Both the position numbers and the translations under genes were made by a program. This document shows positions 24,645-34,420 of a stretch of DNA of 64,000 nt, in pieces. The notes beneath the pieces are model-generated. The model worked only from the letters and a program-made list of their open reading frames with translations. It made no database searches and had not been told where the DNA came from. The DNA comes from Blautia obeum ATCC 29174. GTDB lineage: Bacteria > Bacillota > Clostridia > Lachnospirales > Lachnospiraceae. Location: contig NZ_CP102265.1 in the NCBI RefSeq assembly GCF_025147765.1, positions 1,247,001 to 1,311,000 on the forward strand. The letters run 5' to 3'. Each line of letters begins with the position of its first letter. The stretch's first letter is position 1.

Positions 24645-25805
24645 TTAGTTTTGTTCAGAGGAATCAGCGGTATCGTTTGCTTCTTCGGATACCGGAGTAC
24701 TGCTGAGCGTTCCGAAAATGGCATTTCCGATTGCTGCATTGCTGTCCTGGAGTTTCCAGGAAACACCATCATTGGTAAGATGGAAAACAGCAGCAGTCTG
24801 TACAGTCGCTGTATTTGATTTGATTTTCGACAGAAGCAGCTGCATGGATTTTTCATAACGTTTGACAGAACCATCAATTACAGCATCGGCAGAACTCAGA
24901 TAAGTATCCAGTTCATTCTGATAGGCAGTAAGGATCGCATTGCTGTCAAAGGTAGTGATCTTAGTCTGAATGACAGCATTGTAGCTTTCTTCGTCACAGC
25001 TGGAAATATTGAAATCAAAAGTAGAGTGAAAAAGCTCCACCAGTGCGGTAGCAATAGAATTCTTGTCTGTATCGGAAGTATTGAACAGGCTTTCGATTCC
25101 AAGATAATTGCCCATTTGTTCTGTATTCATTGTTTTAAGGGTATTCAGATAGACGGTCAGGGTTTCCTCAGGTGAGAGGAGGTTGTTATCAGACAGATAA
25201 GTCATCAGACCGCCGACAAGATTGTTCTCCAGGGAGTGTGAACGTATGATCTCCCATTCGTCTTTGTCATCATTACTTCCCTTATTACAAAGTTCCACAG
25301 TACATTCTCGTTCTACGGTAGCATAATTGTTATTGCTGAGGAGTTGATCCAGCAGGAGATAACGTTCTTCCATGGAATCTGTGTTTTTTTCTGTAGCCTG
25401 TTCTTCGCTGTCAGCCGCTTTGAGAATTGCATTTTTCAGAGAAGCTTCGCCGTAATCTTTGGCAAGAGAGGCTGCATCTATTGTGGATAAGCGCAGGGAA
25501 GCTGTGGCTTCTTTTTTATCGTTGTCGACGTTTACACTCAGAATTTCGTAATCAAAATTCTGGAAGAAGAGAGAAAAGACTTCTTTTACTTCATTTGAGA
25601 GTTTGATCTCTTTGGTAGCGTCGGGAAAAAGTTCTTTGTAGGATACATATTTCTGGGTCGTATCAGAGTCCAGATTTTTCAATAGATCCAGTTCATTTGT
25701 GATAACTGCCTGTACATCTGTCTTATCCACGTGGGAACAGCCGGTCAAACATATGACAGCCAGGATAATCAGCAGAAATGGCATCAGACCTTTTGCGATC
25801 TTCAT
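24645..25805 (-). CDS. Lipoprotein with duplicated domain
   Basis: 386 residues from ATG 25805, preceded by AAAGGAAAG; a TTG at 25823 would lie inside that site. A signal peptide ends in lipobox LTGC, so the protein should be anchored outside the membrane. The body seems to hold two copies of one domain: an N-terminal copy around YVSYKELFPDATKEI...FSLFFQNFDYEILS and a second around YLGIESLFNTSDTDK...VELFHSTFDFNIS, each followed by similar beta strands. The C-terminus is Ser/Glu-rich. It resembles DUF5105-type clostridial lipoproteins in style, but I do not recognise the family with confidence. Function unknown. Confidence 0.75.
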   Translation of the reverse strand: MKIAKGLMPFLLIILAVICLTGCSHVDKTDVQAVITNELDLLKNLDSDTTQKYVSYKELFPDATKEIKLSNEVKEVFSLFFQNFDYEILSVNVDNDKKEATASLRLSTIDAASLAKDYGEASLKNAILKAADSEEQATEKNTDSMEERYLLLDQLLSNNNYATVERECTVELCNKGSNDDKDEWEIIRSHSLENNLVGGLMTYLSDNNLLSPEETLTVYLNTLKTMNTEQMGNYLGIESLFNTSDTDKNSIATALVELFHSTFDFNISSCDEESYNAVIQTKITTFDSNAILTAYQNELDTYLSSADAVIDGSVKRYEKSMQLLLSKIKSNTATVQTAAVFHLTNDGVSWKLQDSNAAIGNAIFGTLSSTPVSEEANDTADSSEQN

Positions 25806-26064
25806 AGGTATCTTTCCTTTCAAAAATAATCCTTTATATTTTATCAGATAAGCATGGAAAAGTCAAAAAATGGTAATTTTATGCTGTTTTGGAAGACATT
25901 TATGAAAATATTGTGAAAACCGGGATGATTTTGTACAGCTCTTTCATTTTCAGGTGTAATCTGATATGATATATAAGTTAAAAAGTGATTTTTACAAAGT
26001 AAACACATGAATAGTGTATCATTAAGTCAGTAATGTCTGGACTGATAGGAGGAAACACAGATTT

Positions 26065-27579
26065 ATGAAAAAACGTATTTTAATCCTTCTCGGGATATTG
26101 ATAATTGGTGGCGGCGCTGCTGCAGGAGTATGTTGGAAAATGGGCGTATTTGGTCAGCAGGAGACAAGTGGAGATTCTGTATATGTAACCAAAATAAGCG
26201 ATCTTACCGGACAGACATCAGGAGTTTCCAACCGCTATGCAGGAGTAGTTGAGCCTCAGGAGACTGTTTCTGTAGAACTGGAGAGTGGACGGACAGTAAA
26301 AGAAGTCCAGGTTAAGACCGGTGATCAGGTCAAGAAAGGGCAGCTTTTGTTTGAATATGATCTGAGCAGCATTCAGGAGAGCCTGGAAGAAGCACAGCTT
26401 GACCTTGACCGCCTGAAAAATGAGGCAAGCAGTCTGAACGAGCGGATTGCCACGCTTGAAAAAGAAAAGAAAAAAGCAAGTCAGGATAATCAGCTTTCTT
26501 ATACGATTGAGATTGAGACAAACAAAATGAATCTCAAGAAAAATGAATACAGTCAGAAAAGCAAGCAGGCTGAGATTGACAAACTCCAAAGCGCGACCGG
26601 CAATACAGAAGTCCGGAGTTCAATTGATGGTGTTATCCAGAAAATCGATACATCGAAGCTGACAACAGAGGATAACAGCAGCGTGGATGATACAGATTCA
26701 GGAGATTCTTCTTCTGATGATAGCAGCAGCGGGGGCAGCAATGCATTTATTACAATTCTGAGTACAGGTGCTTACCGTATAAAAGGTACAGTCAATGAAT
26801 TAAATGTAAACAGCATTGTTGAGGGCGAACCGGTAATCATTCGATCTCGTGTGGATGACAGTCAGACCTGGAAGGGGACCATGGGAACGATTGATAAGGA
26901 CAGTGCATCTTCCGGCAATAATAACAATTCTTTTTACGGAATGACGGACAGCAGTGATTCTCAGACGAGTACCAGTACTTATCCGTTTTATGTAAATCTC
27001 GATTCATCAGACGGGCTGATGCTTGGCCAGCATGTTTATATTGAGATGGATGAAGGACAGGAAAGTCAAAAGACAGGAATCTGGTTAAGTGAGGTTTATA
27101 TTGTTGATGCAGATACAGACAGTCCGTATGTGTGGGCAGCAGATAAGAAGGGCAAACTGGAGAAACGTAGTGTGATTCTGGGACAGCATGATGAAGAACT
27201 TGGAGAATATGAGATTGCAGATGGTCTTTCCAAGGATGACTGTATAGCATATCCGTCTGATATACTTGAGGAGGGAATGTCTACGACGACTAATATAGAA
27301 GATGCAATGGATACAGGCAACATAGATATGCAGCCGCTGGATGATAGCAGCTTCAGTGAAGATCCTCTTCCGGATACGGCTGATACAGAGGGTGTCAGTG
27401 AATATGAAATGAGCGATGACGGAACCGTTGTTGATGATCCGGAAGCAGTTGATGACAGCATTGTGGATGACAGTTCATCGGATGAATCAATGAATATGAC
27501 AGACGGAAGTTCCGATTCAGGTGAGATACTGGATGATAATCTTATGCCGGTAGAGGAGGATACGGAGGAAGCACAATGA
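26065..27579 (+). CDS. MacA/HlyD-type adaptor protein 1
   Basis: 504 residues. N-terminal membrane anchor (about 5-25), lipoyl half-motif with VSVELESGRTVKEVQVKTGDQVKKG, a coiled-coil hairpin (about 90-185), second lipoyl half RSSIDGVIQKID, then beta-barrel and membrane-proximal regions (TGIWLSEVYIVD). The second lipoyl half is interrupted by an Asp/Ser-rich loop, and the last 90 residues are an acidic low-complexity tail (many Asp/Glu/Ser). In Gram-positive MacAB-like systems this adaptor works on the outer face with an ABC transporter. RBS AGGAGG. First of a four-gene operon; its stop overlaps the ATPase start by four bases. Confidence 0.88.
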   Translation: MKKRILILLGILIIGGGAAAGVCWKMGVFGQQETSGDSVYVTKISDLTGQTSGVSNRYAGVVEPQETVSVELESGRTVKEVQVKTGDQVKKGQLLFEYDLSSIQESLEEAQLDLDRLKNEASSLNERIATLEKEKKKASQDNQLSYTIEIETNKMNLKKNEYSQKSKQAEIDKLQSATGNTEVRSSIDGVIQKIDTSKLTTEDNSSVDDTDSGDSSSDDSSSGGSNAFITILSTGAYRIKGTVNELNVNSIVEGEPVIIRSRVDDSQTWKGTMGTIDKDSASSGNNNNSFYGMTDSSDSQTSTSTYPFYVNLDSSDGLMLGQHVYIEMDEGQESQKTGIWLSEVYIVDADTDSPYVWAADKKGKLEKRSVILGQHDEELGEYEIADGLSKDDCIAYPSDILEEGMSTTTNIEDAMDTGNIDMQPLDDSSFSEDPLPDTADTEGVSEYEMSDDGTVVDDPEAVDDSIVDDSSSDESMNMTDGSSDSGEILDDNLMPVEEDTEEAQ

Positions 27580-28253
27580 TTTTGGAATTAAAGGGAATCT
27601 TTAAGAACTATCAGCAGGGAAAGATGAGTGTGCCGGTTCTGAAGGACGTTAATTTTTCCATGGAAGAGGGAGAATATGTGGCAATCATGGGACCATCCGG
27701 ATCAGGAAAAACAACACTCATGAATATTATAGGATGCCTGGATAAGCCGACAGAAGGGAAATTTTTTCTGGATGGACAGGACATTCTCAACTGTTCAGAA
27801 AATGATATGTCAGATATCCGACTTAATAAGATCGGATTTGTATTTCAGAGTTTCCACCTTCTTCCAAGACAGTCTGCGCTTGCTAACGTAGAACTTCCAT
27901 TGAATTATGCCAAAGTCCCGAAGAAAGAAAGACGGGAGCGGGCAATGAAGGCACTGGAAAGAGTAGGACTTGCTGATCGTGTAGACTTTCAGCCGAACCA
28001 GCTTTCCGGTGGACAGATGCAGCGAGTTGCGATTGCCAGGGCAATCGTAAATAACCCCAAACTCCTTCTGGCAGATGAACCAACAGGAGCACTTGACAGT
28101 AAATCAGGTGCTCAGGTCATGGAGCTTTTCCAGAAGCTGAATGATGAGGGGGTTACAGTCCTTATGATCACTCATGATCCGGACATTGCTGCACATGCAA
28201 AGCGGGTTGTGATGATTCGCGATGGAGAGCTGAAGGAAAAAGAGGTGAAGTAG
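27576..28253 (+). CDS. MacB/LolD-type ABC transporter ATPase
   Basis: 225 residues, complete. Walker A GPSGSGKTT, Q-loop GFVFQSFHLL, signature LSGGQMQRVA, Walker B LLLADEPTGALD and switch His TMITHD-like MITHDPD. This is the FtsE/LolD/MacB ATPase group, which drives mechanotransmission export rather than import. It pairs with the FtsX-type permease at 30278. Substrates could be peptides, antibiotics or lipids; nothing in the locus decides it. Confidence 0.95.
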   Translation: MILELKGIFKNYQQGKMSVPVLKDVNFSMEEGEYVAIMGPSGSGKTTLMNIIGCLDKPTEGKFFLDGQDILNCSENDMSDIRLNKIGFVFQSFHLLPRQSALANVELPLNYAKVPKKERRERAMKALERVGLADRVDFQPNQLSGGQMQRVAIARAIVNNPKLLLADEPTGALDSKSGAQVMELFQKLNDEGVTVLMITHDPDIAAHAKRVVMIRDGELKEKEVK

Positions 28254-28256
28254 TTC

Positions 28257-30263
28257 ATGAAGAAAAAAATCATCATAGGTATCCTGATCGCAGCTCTGGT
28301 CGCAGGAGGATCTGCCGGCGGAGCAGTCTATTATAAAAAGTCTCATCAGAAAACGGTGTCTGTTGTAAGCGTTGACAGTCTGGCCGGTCAGTATTACATG
28401 GATGATACAAATCTTAATGGAAATATTGTTACCAGTGCGACGCAGAGTGTTAACATAGACAAAGATATGATCATTAAGGAGGTCTATGTATCAAAGGGGG
28501 ATTCCGTTAAAAAAGGGGATCAGTTGATGTCTTTTGATATGACACTTGTTCAGATGGAACTGAATATAGCCAAGCTGAAACAAAAACAGCAGGAACAGGA
28601 TCTGAATAAAGCGATTAACAGGCTGAGCAGCCTGAAAAACGGCGGTAAGATAGAAGAAAGTGATGGGGAGACACTGGATACTTCCGGCAGCACATCGGAT
28701 GATACAGATACAAGCAGTGCGATGGATGACAGTAATGAAACTGCTTCGACGGGTGGAAGTGTGAAGGGCAATTATCTGGCTGCAATTATCCAGCCGGTTC
28801 TGGCGGCTGCTGTGGAGAAGACAGATATAGAATCTGCAAATACAGAAGAGACTGCTGTTGAGGATTCCGAAAGTGCAGCTGCACAAACACAGGGAACAGA
28901 GAGCGGCTCTGAGAACAGTTCAGATGGAAATGCAGATTCATCAGACAACAGTAGTACAGATGTGAAGGTTGAGTTTGAAGAGCCGGATACGACAGGAAAT
29001 GATACCACAGTAACGATCAGTCCGGAGCCGACGAATATACCGGATGATAATGCCGATGAAGATTTCACAGACGAAATCGAGATCGTTGACACAGAACCGG
29101 ATACTGGAACAGATGATCTGACGGATGGAAGTCCGATGTTTTATCAGGTTCTGGATGAAAATACAGAACCCTATACCGGAACAGGTACAGAGGATGATCC
29201 ATATGTATTCCTCTGCAGTTCTGCAAAAGGCTATGTAGTTGCGAAGGGATCCTTTTTGAATAAAATGGCTGCTTTTCAGGCTGATGGTACGAAGGAACCT
29301 GGCAGAGAAGGATACTGGTATCAGCTGGAGTTTCATCAAAATGATACGATAACAAATCTGCTGGACCGTAAAGAATCCTGCACAGGCTATTATCTTGTAG
29401 ATGGAGGCCTGCTGGAAAAAATGGTAACCGATAACTCTGAAGTTGAGTTTTCGCTGGACGGGGCATCTCATTATGAGAAGCCACCGGCTGATGGAGGCGG
29501 AGACGGAGGCGGCGGTGGAGATGATGGTGGTTCGGCATCTATCTCACGTGATGAGGCGATCAAGATTCAGCAGACTAAGATTGACAGCCTGAAACTGGAC
29601 ATCAGAGAAAGTAAACTGAATATTGAGAAACTCGAGAAAAAAGTAAAAAAAGAGGTAATATACAGCAAGCTGGACGGAACGGTTGCAAAAGTAGGCGATC
29701 CGGTGACTGGCGCATCTGATGGAAATTCTTTTATGACGATCAAAAGCAAAGAAGGTTACTACGTAAAAGGTACAGTCAGTGAACTGATGCTGGATCAGGT
29801 TAAGGAAGGTACGATACTGAACTGTTCAAGTCAGAATGGTGATTTTGAAGCAGAGGTGATCGATGTATCTGAGTATCCGGTTTCAGGTGATAATTATTCC
29901 GGCAATGGAAATCCAAATGTATCTTATTATACATATATTGCAACGATTCCGGACAAAACCGTCAAAGTATCGGACGAAGACTGGCTGACGATTTCTCTGA
30001 CAAATAATACACAGAGCAAAGGAATTGTTCTGGACAGGGCATTTGTACGGTCAGAAAATGGAGCCAGTTATGTATACAAGGATGACAACGGAGTGCTGAA
30101 GAAACAGGTGCTTACCGTAGGTGGTAATGTAAATGGCGGCTACAGTGTACTGATAACCGGTGGAATCACCAGAGATGATAAGATTGCTTTTCCGTATGGT
30201 GACACGGTAAAAGAAGGTGCAAAGACCAAGGAAGTTTCTTCCAGTGAGATCTATGGATATTAG
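28257..30263 (+). CDS. Adaptor protein 2 with a domain inserted in the hairpin
   Basis: 668 residues, much longer than typical adaptors. Membrane anchor at 4-25; first lipoyl half (IIKEVYVSKGDSVKKGDQLMSF, 73-93); ascending helix (95-128). Then comes an insertion of about 300 residues: acidic Ser/Thr/Asp/Glu-rich sequence (130-288), a compact domain rich in aromatic residues (about 289-400, with DPYVFLCSSAKGYVVAKGSF and EGYWYQLEFHQND) and a Gly-rich linker (413-425). The descending helix (430-465) and second lipoyl half (VIYSKLDGTVAKVGDPV) follow, then the barrel. The insertion replaces the hairpin tip that in Gram-negatives meets TolC. It lies between the ATPase (3-base gap) and the permease (14-base gap). 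Confidence 0.85.
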   Translation: MKKKIIIGILIAALVAGGSAGGAVYYKKSHQKTVSVVSVDSLAGQYYMDDTNLNGNIVTSATQSVNIDKDMIIKEVYVSKGDSVKKGDQLMSFDMTLVQMELNIAKLKQKQQEQDLNKAINRLSSLKNGGKIEESDGETLDTSGSTSDDTDTSSAMDDSNETASTGGSVKGNYLAAIIQPVLAAAVEKTDIESANTEETAVEDSESAAAQTQGTESGSENSSDGNADSSDNSSTDVKVEFEEPDTTGNDTTVTISPEPTNIPDDNADEDFTDEIEIVDTEPDTGTDDLTDGSPMFYQVLDENTEPYTGTGTEDDPYVFLCSSAKGYVVAKGSFLNKMAAFQADGTKEPGREGYWYQLEFHQNDTITNLLDRKESCTGYYLVDGGLLEKMVTDNSEVEFSLDGASHYEKPPADGGGDGGGGGDDGGSASISRDEAIKIQQTKIDSLKLDIRESKLNIEKLEKKVKKEVIYSKLDGTVAKVGDPVTGASDGNSFMTIKSKEGYYVKGTVSELMLDQVKEGTILNCSSQNGDFEAEVIDVSEYPVSGDNYSGNGNPNVSYYTYIATIPDKTVKVSDEDWLTISLTNNTQSKGIVLDRAFVRSENGASYVYKDDNGVLKKQVLTVGGNVNGGYSVLITGGITRDDKIAFPYGDTVKEGAKTKEVSSSEIYGY

Positions 30264-30277
30264 AAAGGTGGTATTTT

Positions 30278-31534
30278 ATGCTTGAAAATATGAGGATATC
30301 CATTCAGGGAATCTGGTCTCATAAAATGCGATCTTTTCTGACTATGCTGGGTATCATTATTGGTATTGCATCGATCATTGCGATCGTGTCTACGATCAAG
30401 GGAACAAGTGAACAGATCAAAGAAGACCTGATCGGTGCGGGAAATAATACAGTTTCTGTGAGTCTGAATTATGGTGACAGTGATTATGATCCGGAGTATG
30501 GAATGACCGATGGTACGGAACCGCCGCTTCTCTCAGATCAGCAGAAAGAAGATGTTATGAATCTGGATCATGTGGAGAATGCGACATTCTTTTACAGCCG
30601 TACATATACCAGCAGCGTATATTATGAAAATACCAGTTTTCAGGGTGGAAGTATTTATGGAATTGATATGAATTATCTGGATACCTGTGGATATATGGTA
30701 AGATCCGGCCGTGGTTTTATACAGAAGGATTATGATGAGATGCGAAAGGTTGTACTGGTAGACAGCAATGCGGCAGATAATCTCTTTGCAGGAAAAGATC
30801 CTGTTGGAAAAACAATAGAGATTGGATCCGAACCGTTTACCGTTATTGGTGTGGTAGAACAGAATGATGATTATCAGCCAAATATCAAAACCATTGATGA
30901 GTACAATCAATATTATCAGATGATCATGGGAACAGTCATGATTCCGAATAAATGCTGGCCCATGGCATTTAAGTTTGATGAACCTGAGAATGCCGTGATC
31001 CGAGCAGATTCAACGGATAATATGAGTTCCGCCGGAAATGCAGCAGCGGATATTATGAATCAGGGAATCAACACCAATACATCCAAGTACAAATATAAAG
31101 CGGATGATGTAATGCAGCAGGTCAAGAACTTGCAGAAACTCAGTGAGAGCACCAATACACAGCTGATCTGGATTGCAAGTATTTCATTGTTGGTCGGAGG
31201 TATCGGCGTTATGAATATCATGTTGGTATCCGTCACTGAACGAACCAGTGAAATTGGTCTGAAAAAAGCAATCGGTGCACGAAAGAAAGTGATTCTGTTT
31301 CAGTTTTTGACAGAAGCCTCCATGCTGACAAGCATTGGAGGAGTGATCGGAGTTATTGTTGGAATTGCACTTTCCAAAGTGGTATCGGAACTGTCGGGGG
31401 CTCCGACAGCTATCAGTATACCGGCGATCATTGGTTCCGTTCTTTTTTCCACATTGATTGGCGTGATCTTTGGATTACTTCCGTCAGTCAAGGCTGCCGA
31501 TTTAAATCCGATTGATGCACTTAGAAGTGAATGA
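30278..31534 (+). CDS. MacB-like FtsX-family permease
   Basis: 418 residues. One N-terminal helix (about 18-40, MLGIIIGIASIIAIVS), a large extracellular domain (about 45-285) of MacB periplasmic type, and three C-terminal helices (about 290-315, 345-370, 380-405) with the MNIMLVSVTERTSEIGLKKA coupling motif split across the membrane. Standard MacB topology. With the ATPase and two adaptors it should form one efflux or export system. Confidence 0.93.
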   Translation: MLENMRISIQGIWSHKMRSFLTMLGIIIGIASIIAIVSTIKGTSEQIKEDLIGAGNNTVSVSLNYGDSDYDPEYGMTDGTEPPLLSDQQKEDVMNLDHVENATFFYSRTYTSSVYYENTSFQGGSIYGIDMNYLDTCGYMVRSGRGFIQKDYDEMRKVVLVDSNAADNLFAGKDPVGKTIEIGSEPFTVIGVVEQNDDYQPNIKTIDEYNQYYQMIMGTVMIPNKCWPMAFKFDEPENAVIRADSTDNMSSAGNAAADIMNQGINTNTSKYKYKADDVMQQVKNLQKLSESTNTQLIWIASISLLVGGIGVMNIMLVSVTERTSEIGLKKAIGARKKVILFQFLTEASMLTSIGGVIGVIVGIALSKVVSELSGAPTAISIPAIIGSVLFSTLIGVIFGLLPSVKAADLNPIDALRSE

Positions 31535-31535
31535 C

Positions 31536-31580
31536 AGAGGTTGGAGTTTGTTGATCAGAGACAGACTCCAATCTCTTTTT
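31536..31580 (+). terminator. Terminator of the MacAB-like operon
   Basis: AGAGGTTGGAGT (31536-31547) pairs with ACTCCAATCTCT (31565-31576), followed by a T-run. Confidence 0.8.
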
Positions 31581-31610
31581 CTGTTATGAGGGGCATTTTT
31601 GATATTTTAA

Positions 31611-31639
31611 TTGAGATGGAGAAAAAAATGTGTTAGACT
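31611..31639 (+). promoter_or_regulatory. Promoter of degV-argS
   Basis: TTGAGA (31611-31616), 17-base spacer, TAGACT (31634-31639), 55 bases before the degV start. A TATAAT-like ATAATC stretch directly after makes the exact -10 uncertain. Confidence 0.5.
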
Positions 31640-31693
31640 ATAATCAATATGCAATGATTCAGATATGAAGTAAAATACATGAGGAGATGCAGT

Positions 31694-32563
31694 ATGAGAA
31701 AAATTGCAATTGTAACAGACAGTAACAGTGGTATTACGCAGGATGAAGGAAGAAAACTGGGAATCTCTGTTCTGCCTATGCCTTTTTATATTAACGATGT
31801 GATGTATCTGGAAGGAATCACTCTTTCACAGGAAGATTTTTATGAACGTCTGAAAAATGATGAATCCATATCTACTTCACAGCCGAGTCCGGCTGAAGTA
31901 TGTGGTTTATGGGATAATCTGCTGGAAGAGTATGATGAGATTGTACATATTCCGATGTCCAGTGGACTGAGTGCGTCCTGTGATACAGCTACCATGCTTG
32001 CCAGAGATTACGATGGCAGAGTGCAGGTTGTTAATAACCAGAGAATCTCAGTTACGCAGCGTCAGTCAGTACTTGATGCAATAGCATTAAGAGATGCAGG
32101 AAAGAATGCGGCAGAGATTAAAGAAAAACTGGAAGAAGAGAAGATGGAGTCAAGTATCTATATTACTCTGGAAACTTTGAAATATCTGAAAAAAGGTGGA
32201 AGAATCACTCCGGCTGCAGCTGCGATCGGAACGGTTCTGAATCTGAAGCCTGTTCTTCAGATCCAGGGAGAGAAGCTTGATGCATATGCAAAAGTCCGGG
32301 GTAAGAAGCAGGCAAAGAGGGTCATGATGAAAGCAATGCAGGAAGACTGGGATACACGTTTTAAGAAATATGTAGAATCCGGTGAGATGTGTCTGCAGAT
32401 AGCTTATGCAGGAAACAAAGAAGAGGCCGAGGAATTCAAAAAAGAAGTTCAGGCAGCATTTCCTGGAATGGACATCCATATGGACCCACTTTCTTTAAGT
32501 GTTGCATGCCATATCGGACATGGAGCACTTGCTGTTGCATGTTCAAAGAAAGTAACTGTATAA
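31694..32563 (+). CDS. DegV family fatty-acid-binding protein
   Basis: 289 residues from ATG 31694, preceded by GAGGAGA; an ATG at 31679 is further from any ribosome site. Typical DegV features: IAIVTDSNSGI at the start, the PMPFYINDV strand, TSQPSPAE loop, IPMSSGLSAS lipid-head-group site, LKYLKKGGRI and the C-terminal HIGHGALAVA. DegV/FakB proteins bind fatty acids and, in organisms with FakA, present them for phosphorylation. FakA is not in the window. argS follows after 14 bases. Confidence 0.92.
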   Translation: MRKIAIVTDSNSGITQDEGRKLGISVLPMPFYINDVMYLEGITLSQEDFYERLKNDESISTSQPSPAEVCGLWDNLLEEYDEIVHIPMSSGLSASCDTATMLARDYDGRVQVVNNQRISVTQRQSVLDAIALRDAGKNAAEIKEKLEEEKMESSIYITLETLKYLKKGGRITPAAAAIGTVLNLKPVLQIQGEKLDAYAKVRGKKQAKRVMMKAMQEDWDTRFKKYVESGEMCLQIAYAGNKEEAEEFKKEVQAAFPGMDIHMDPLSLSVACHIGHGALAVACSKKVTV

Positions 32564-32577
32564 AAGGAGTCAGAAAA

Positions 32578-34344
32578 ATGAAAAAACTTATGGAATTAAT
32601 GGCAGAAGAACTTGCTTCTGCTTTTGAAAAAGCCGGATACAATCCGGAGTACGGTAAAGTTACCGTTTCCAACAGACCGGATTTATGTGAATTTCAGTGC
32701 AATGGAGCCATGGCAGGAGCCAAAGCATACAAGAAAGCACCATTTATGATTGCAGATGATGTAGTTTCATATCTGAAAGACAGTCAGATCTTTGCAATGG
32801 CAGAAGTTGTGAAGCCAGGATTTATCAATCTGCGGGTTAAAGAAGAATTTCTTGGTGATTACCTGAAGAAAATGGCAGCAGATGAGAAATATTCTGTAAA
32901 AACTGCTGAGAAACCGAAGACGATCATTATCGACTACGGCGGACCGAATGTTGCAAAACCACTTCATGTAGGTCATCTTCGTTCTGCGATCATTGGTGAG
33001 AGTATCAAGCGTATCGGACGTTTTGTCGGACACAAAGTGATCGGTGATGTACATCTTGGAGACTGGGGTCTGCAGATGGGACTGATCATTACAGAACTGA
33101 AACACCGCAAGCCGGAACTGGTTTATTTTGACGATACTTACGAAGGAGAATATCCGAGGGAAGCACCGTTTACCATCAGCGAACTTGAGGAAATCTATCC
33201 ATGTGCAAGTGGTAAATCCAAAGAAGACGAAGAATACCGTAATGAAGCTCTTGAAGCAACACATCAGCTTCAGCAGGGTAAACCTGGATATATGGCTCTC
33301 TGGAATCACATCATGCAGGTTTCTGTTACAGACCTCAAGAGAAACTATGCAAACCTGAATGTTTCCTTTGATCTGTGGAAAAAGGAATCTGATGCACAGC
33401 CGTATATTCCGGATATGGTTCAGAAAATGAAAGACCAGGGATTTGCATATGAAGATCAGGGAGCACTGGTAGTAGATGTCAAAGAAGAATCTGATACCAA
33501 AGAAATTCCGCCATGTATGTTGTTGAAATCAGACGGAGCTTCTCTGTATACCACAACAGATCTTGCAACGATCGTAGAGCGTGTCAAACTCTTTGATCCG
33601 GATGAAATTCTTTATGTAGTAGACAAGCGTCAGGAACTTCATTTCATTCAGGTATTCCGCTGTGCAAGAAAGACCGGACTTGTAAAACCGGAGACGAAAC
33701 TTTCTTTCCTTGGATTTGGTACCATGAATGGAAAAGACGGAAAACCGTTCAAAACAAGAGAGGGCGGTGTTATGCGTCTGGAAAATCTCATCGCAGATAT
33801 TGACGAAGAGATGTTCCATAAGATTGTCGAGAACAGAAGTGTCAAAGATCAGGATGCAAAAGAAACAGCGGAGATTGTAGGACTTTCTGCAATCAAATAT
33901 GGTGACCTGTCCAATCAGGCAACCAAAGATTATGTGTTTGATATTGATCGTTTCACTTCCTTCGAAGGAAATACAGGTCCGTATATCCTGTATACGATCG
34001 TTCGTATCAAATCCATTCTCAATCGTTATAAAGAAGAAGGTGGAAACCTTGAAGCAGGAGAAATCCTTCCGGCTGTCAATGCAAGCCAGAAGAACCTTAT
34101 GCTGGAGCTGACAAAATTCGGAAGTACCATTGAGAATGCTTTCGAAGAAAAAGCACCGCATAAGATTTGTGCATACATTTATGAAGTATCCAATGCATTC
34201 AACAGTTTTTACCATGAGACTAAGATTCTCAGCGAAGAAAACCAGGCACAGAAAGAATCTTTCCTGAAACTTCTCGGTCTTACAAAAGATATACTTGAAA
34301 CAAGCATCGACCTTCTTGGTTTCTCAGCACCGGATCGTATGTGA
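32578..34344 (+). CDS. argS: Arginyl-tRNA synthetase
   Basis: 588 residues from ATG 32578 with AAAGGAG upstream; a longer frame reaching back to 32389 overlaps degV and has no homology-like sequence. It has the N-terminal Add1 domain, class I HIGH variant HVGHLRS, the ArgRS segment GDWGLQMG, the KMSK-region equivalent (KPFKTREGGVMRL, lacking a canonical KMSK as in many ArgRS) and a DALR anticodon domain at the C-terminus (NAFNSFYHE). Charges tRNA-Arg. Terminator immediately downstream. Confidence 0.95.
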   Translation: MKKLMELMAEELASAFEKAGYNPEYGKVTVSNRPDLCEFQCNGAMAGAKAYKKAPFMIADDVVSYLKDSQIFAMAEVVKPGFINLRVKEEFLGDYLKKMAADEKYSVKTAEKPKTIIIDYGGPNVAKPLHVGHLRSAIIGESIKRIGRFVGHKVIGDVHLGDWGLQMGLIITELKHRKPELVYFDDTYEGEYPREAPFTISELEEIYPCASGKSKEDEEYRNEALEATHQLQQGKPGYMALWNHIMQVSVTDLKRNYANLNVSFDLWKKESDAQPYIPDMVQKMKDQGFAYEDQGALVVDVKEESDTKEIPPCMLLKSDGASLYTTTDLATIVERVKLFDPDEILYVVDKRQELHFIQVFRCARKTGLVKPETKLSFLGFGTMNGKDGKPFKTREGGVMRLENLIADIDEEMFHKIVENRSVKDQDAKETAEIVGLSAIKYGDLSNQATKDYVFDIDRFTSFEGNTGPYILYTIVRIKSILNRYKEEGGNLEAGEILPAVNASQKNLMLELTKFGSTIENAFEEKAPHKICAYIYEVSNAFNSFYHETKILSEENQAQKESFLKLLGLTKDILETSIDLLGFSAPDRM

Positions 34345-34356
34345 TTGAAATTAAAG

Positions 34357-34390
34357 TCTCACCTCCCGTTTTGGAAGGTGAGATTTTTTT
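34357..34390 (+). terminator. Terminator after argS
   Basis: TCTCACCT pairs with AGGTGAGA, followed by seven T. Confidence 0.8.
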
Positions 34391-34420
34391 AGAAAAAATT
34401 TATTATTTCTCATTCTTTTT

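Noticed and set aside
32389..32577. Longer start for argS
   Set aside because: It lies within degV in another frame, while ATG 32578 has AAAGGAG and the normal ArgRS N-terminus.
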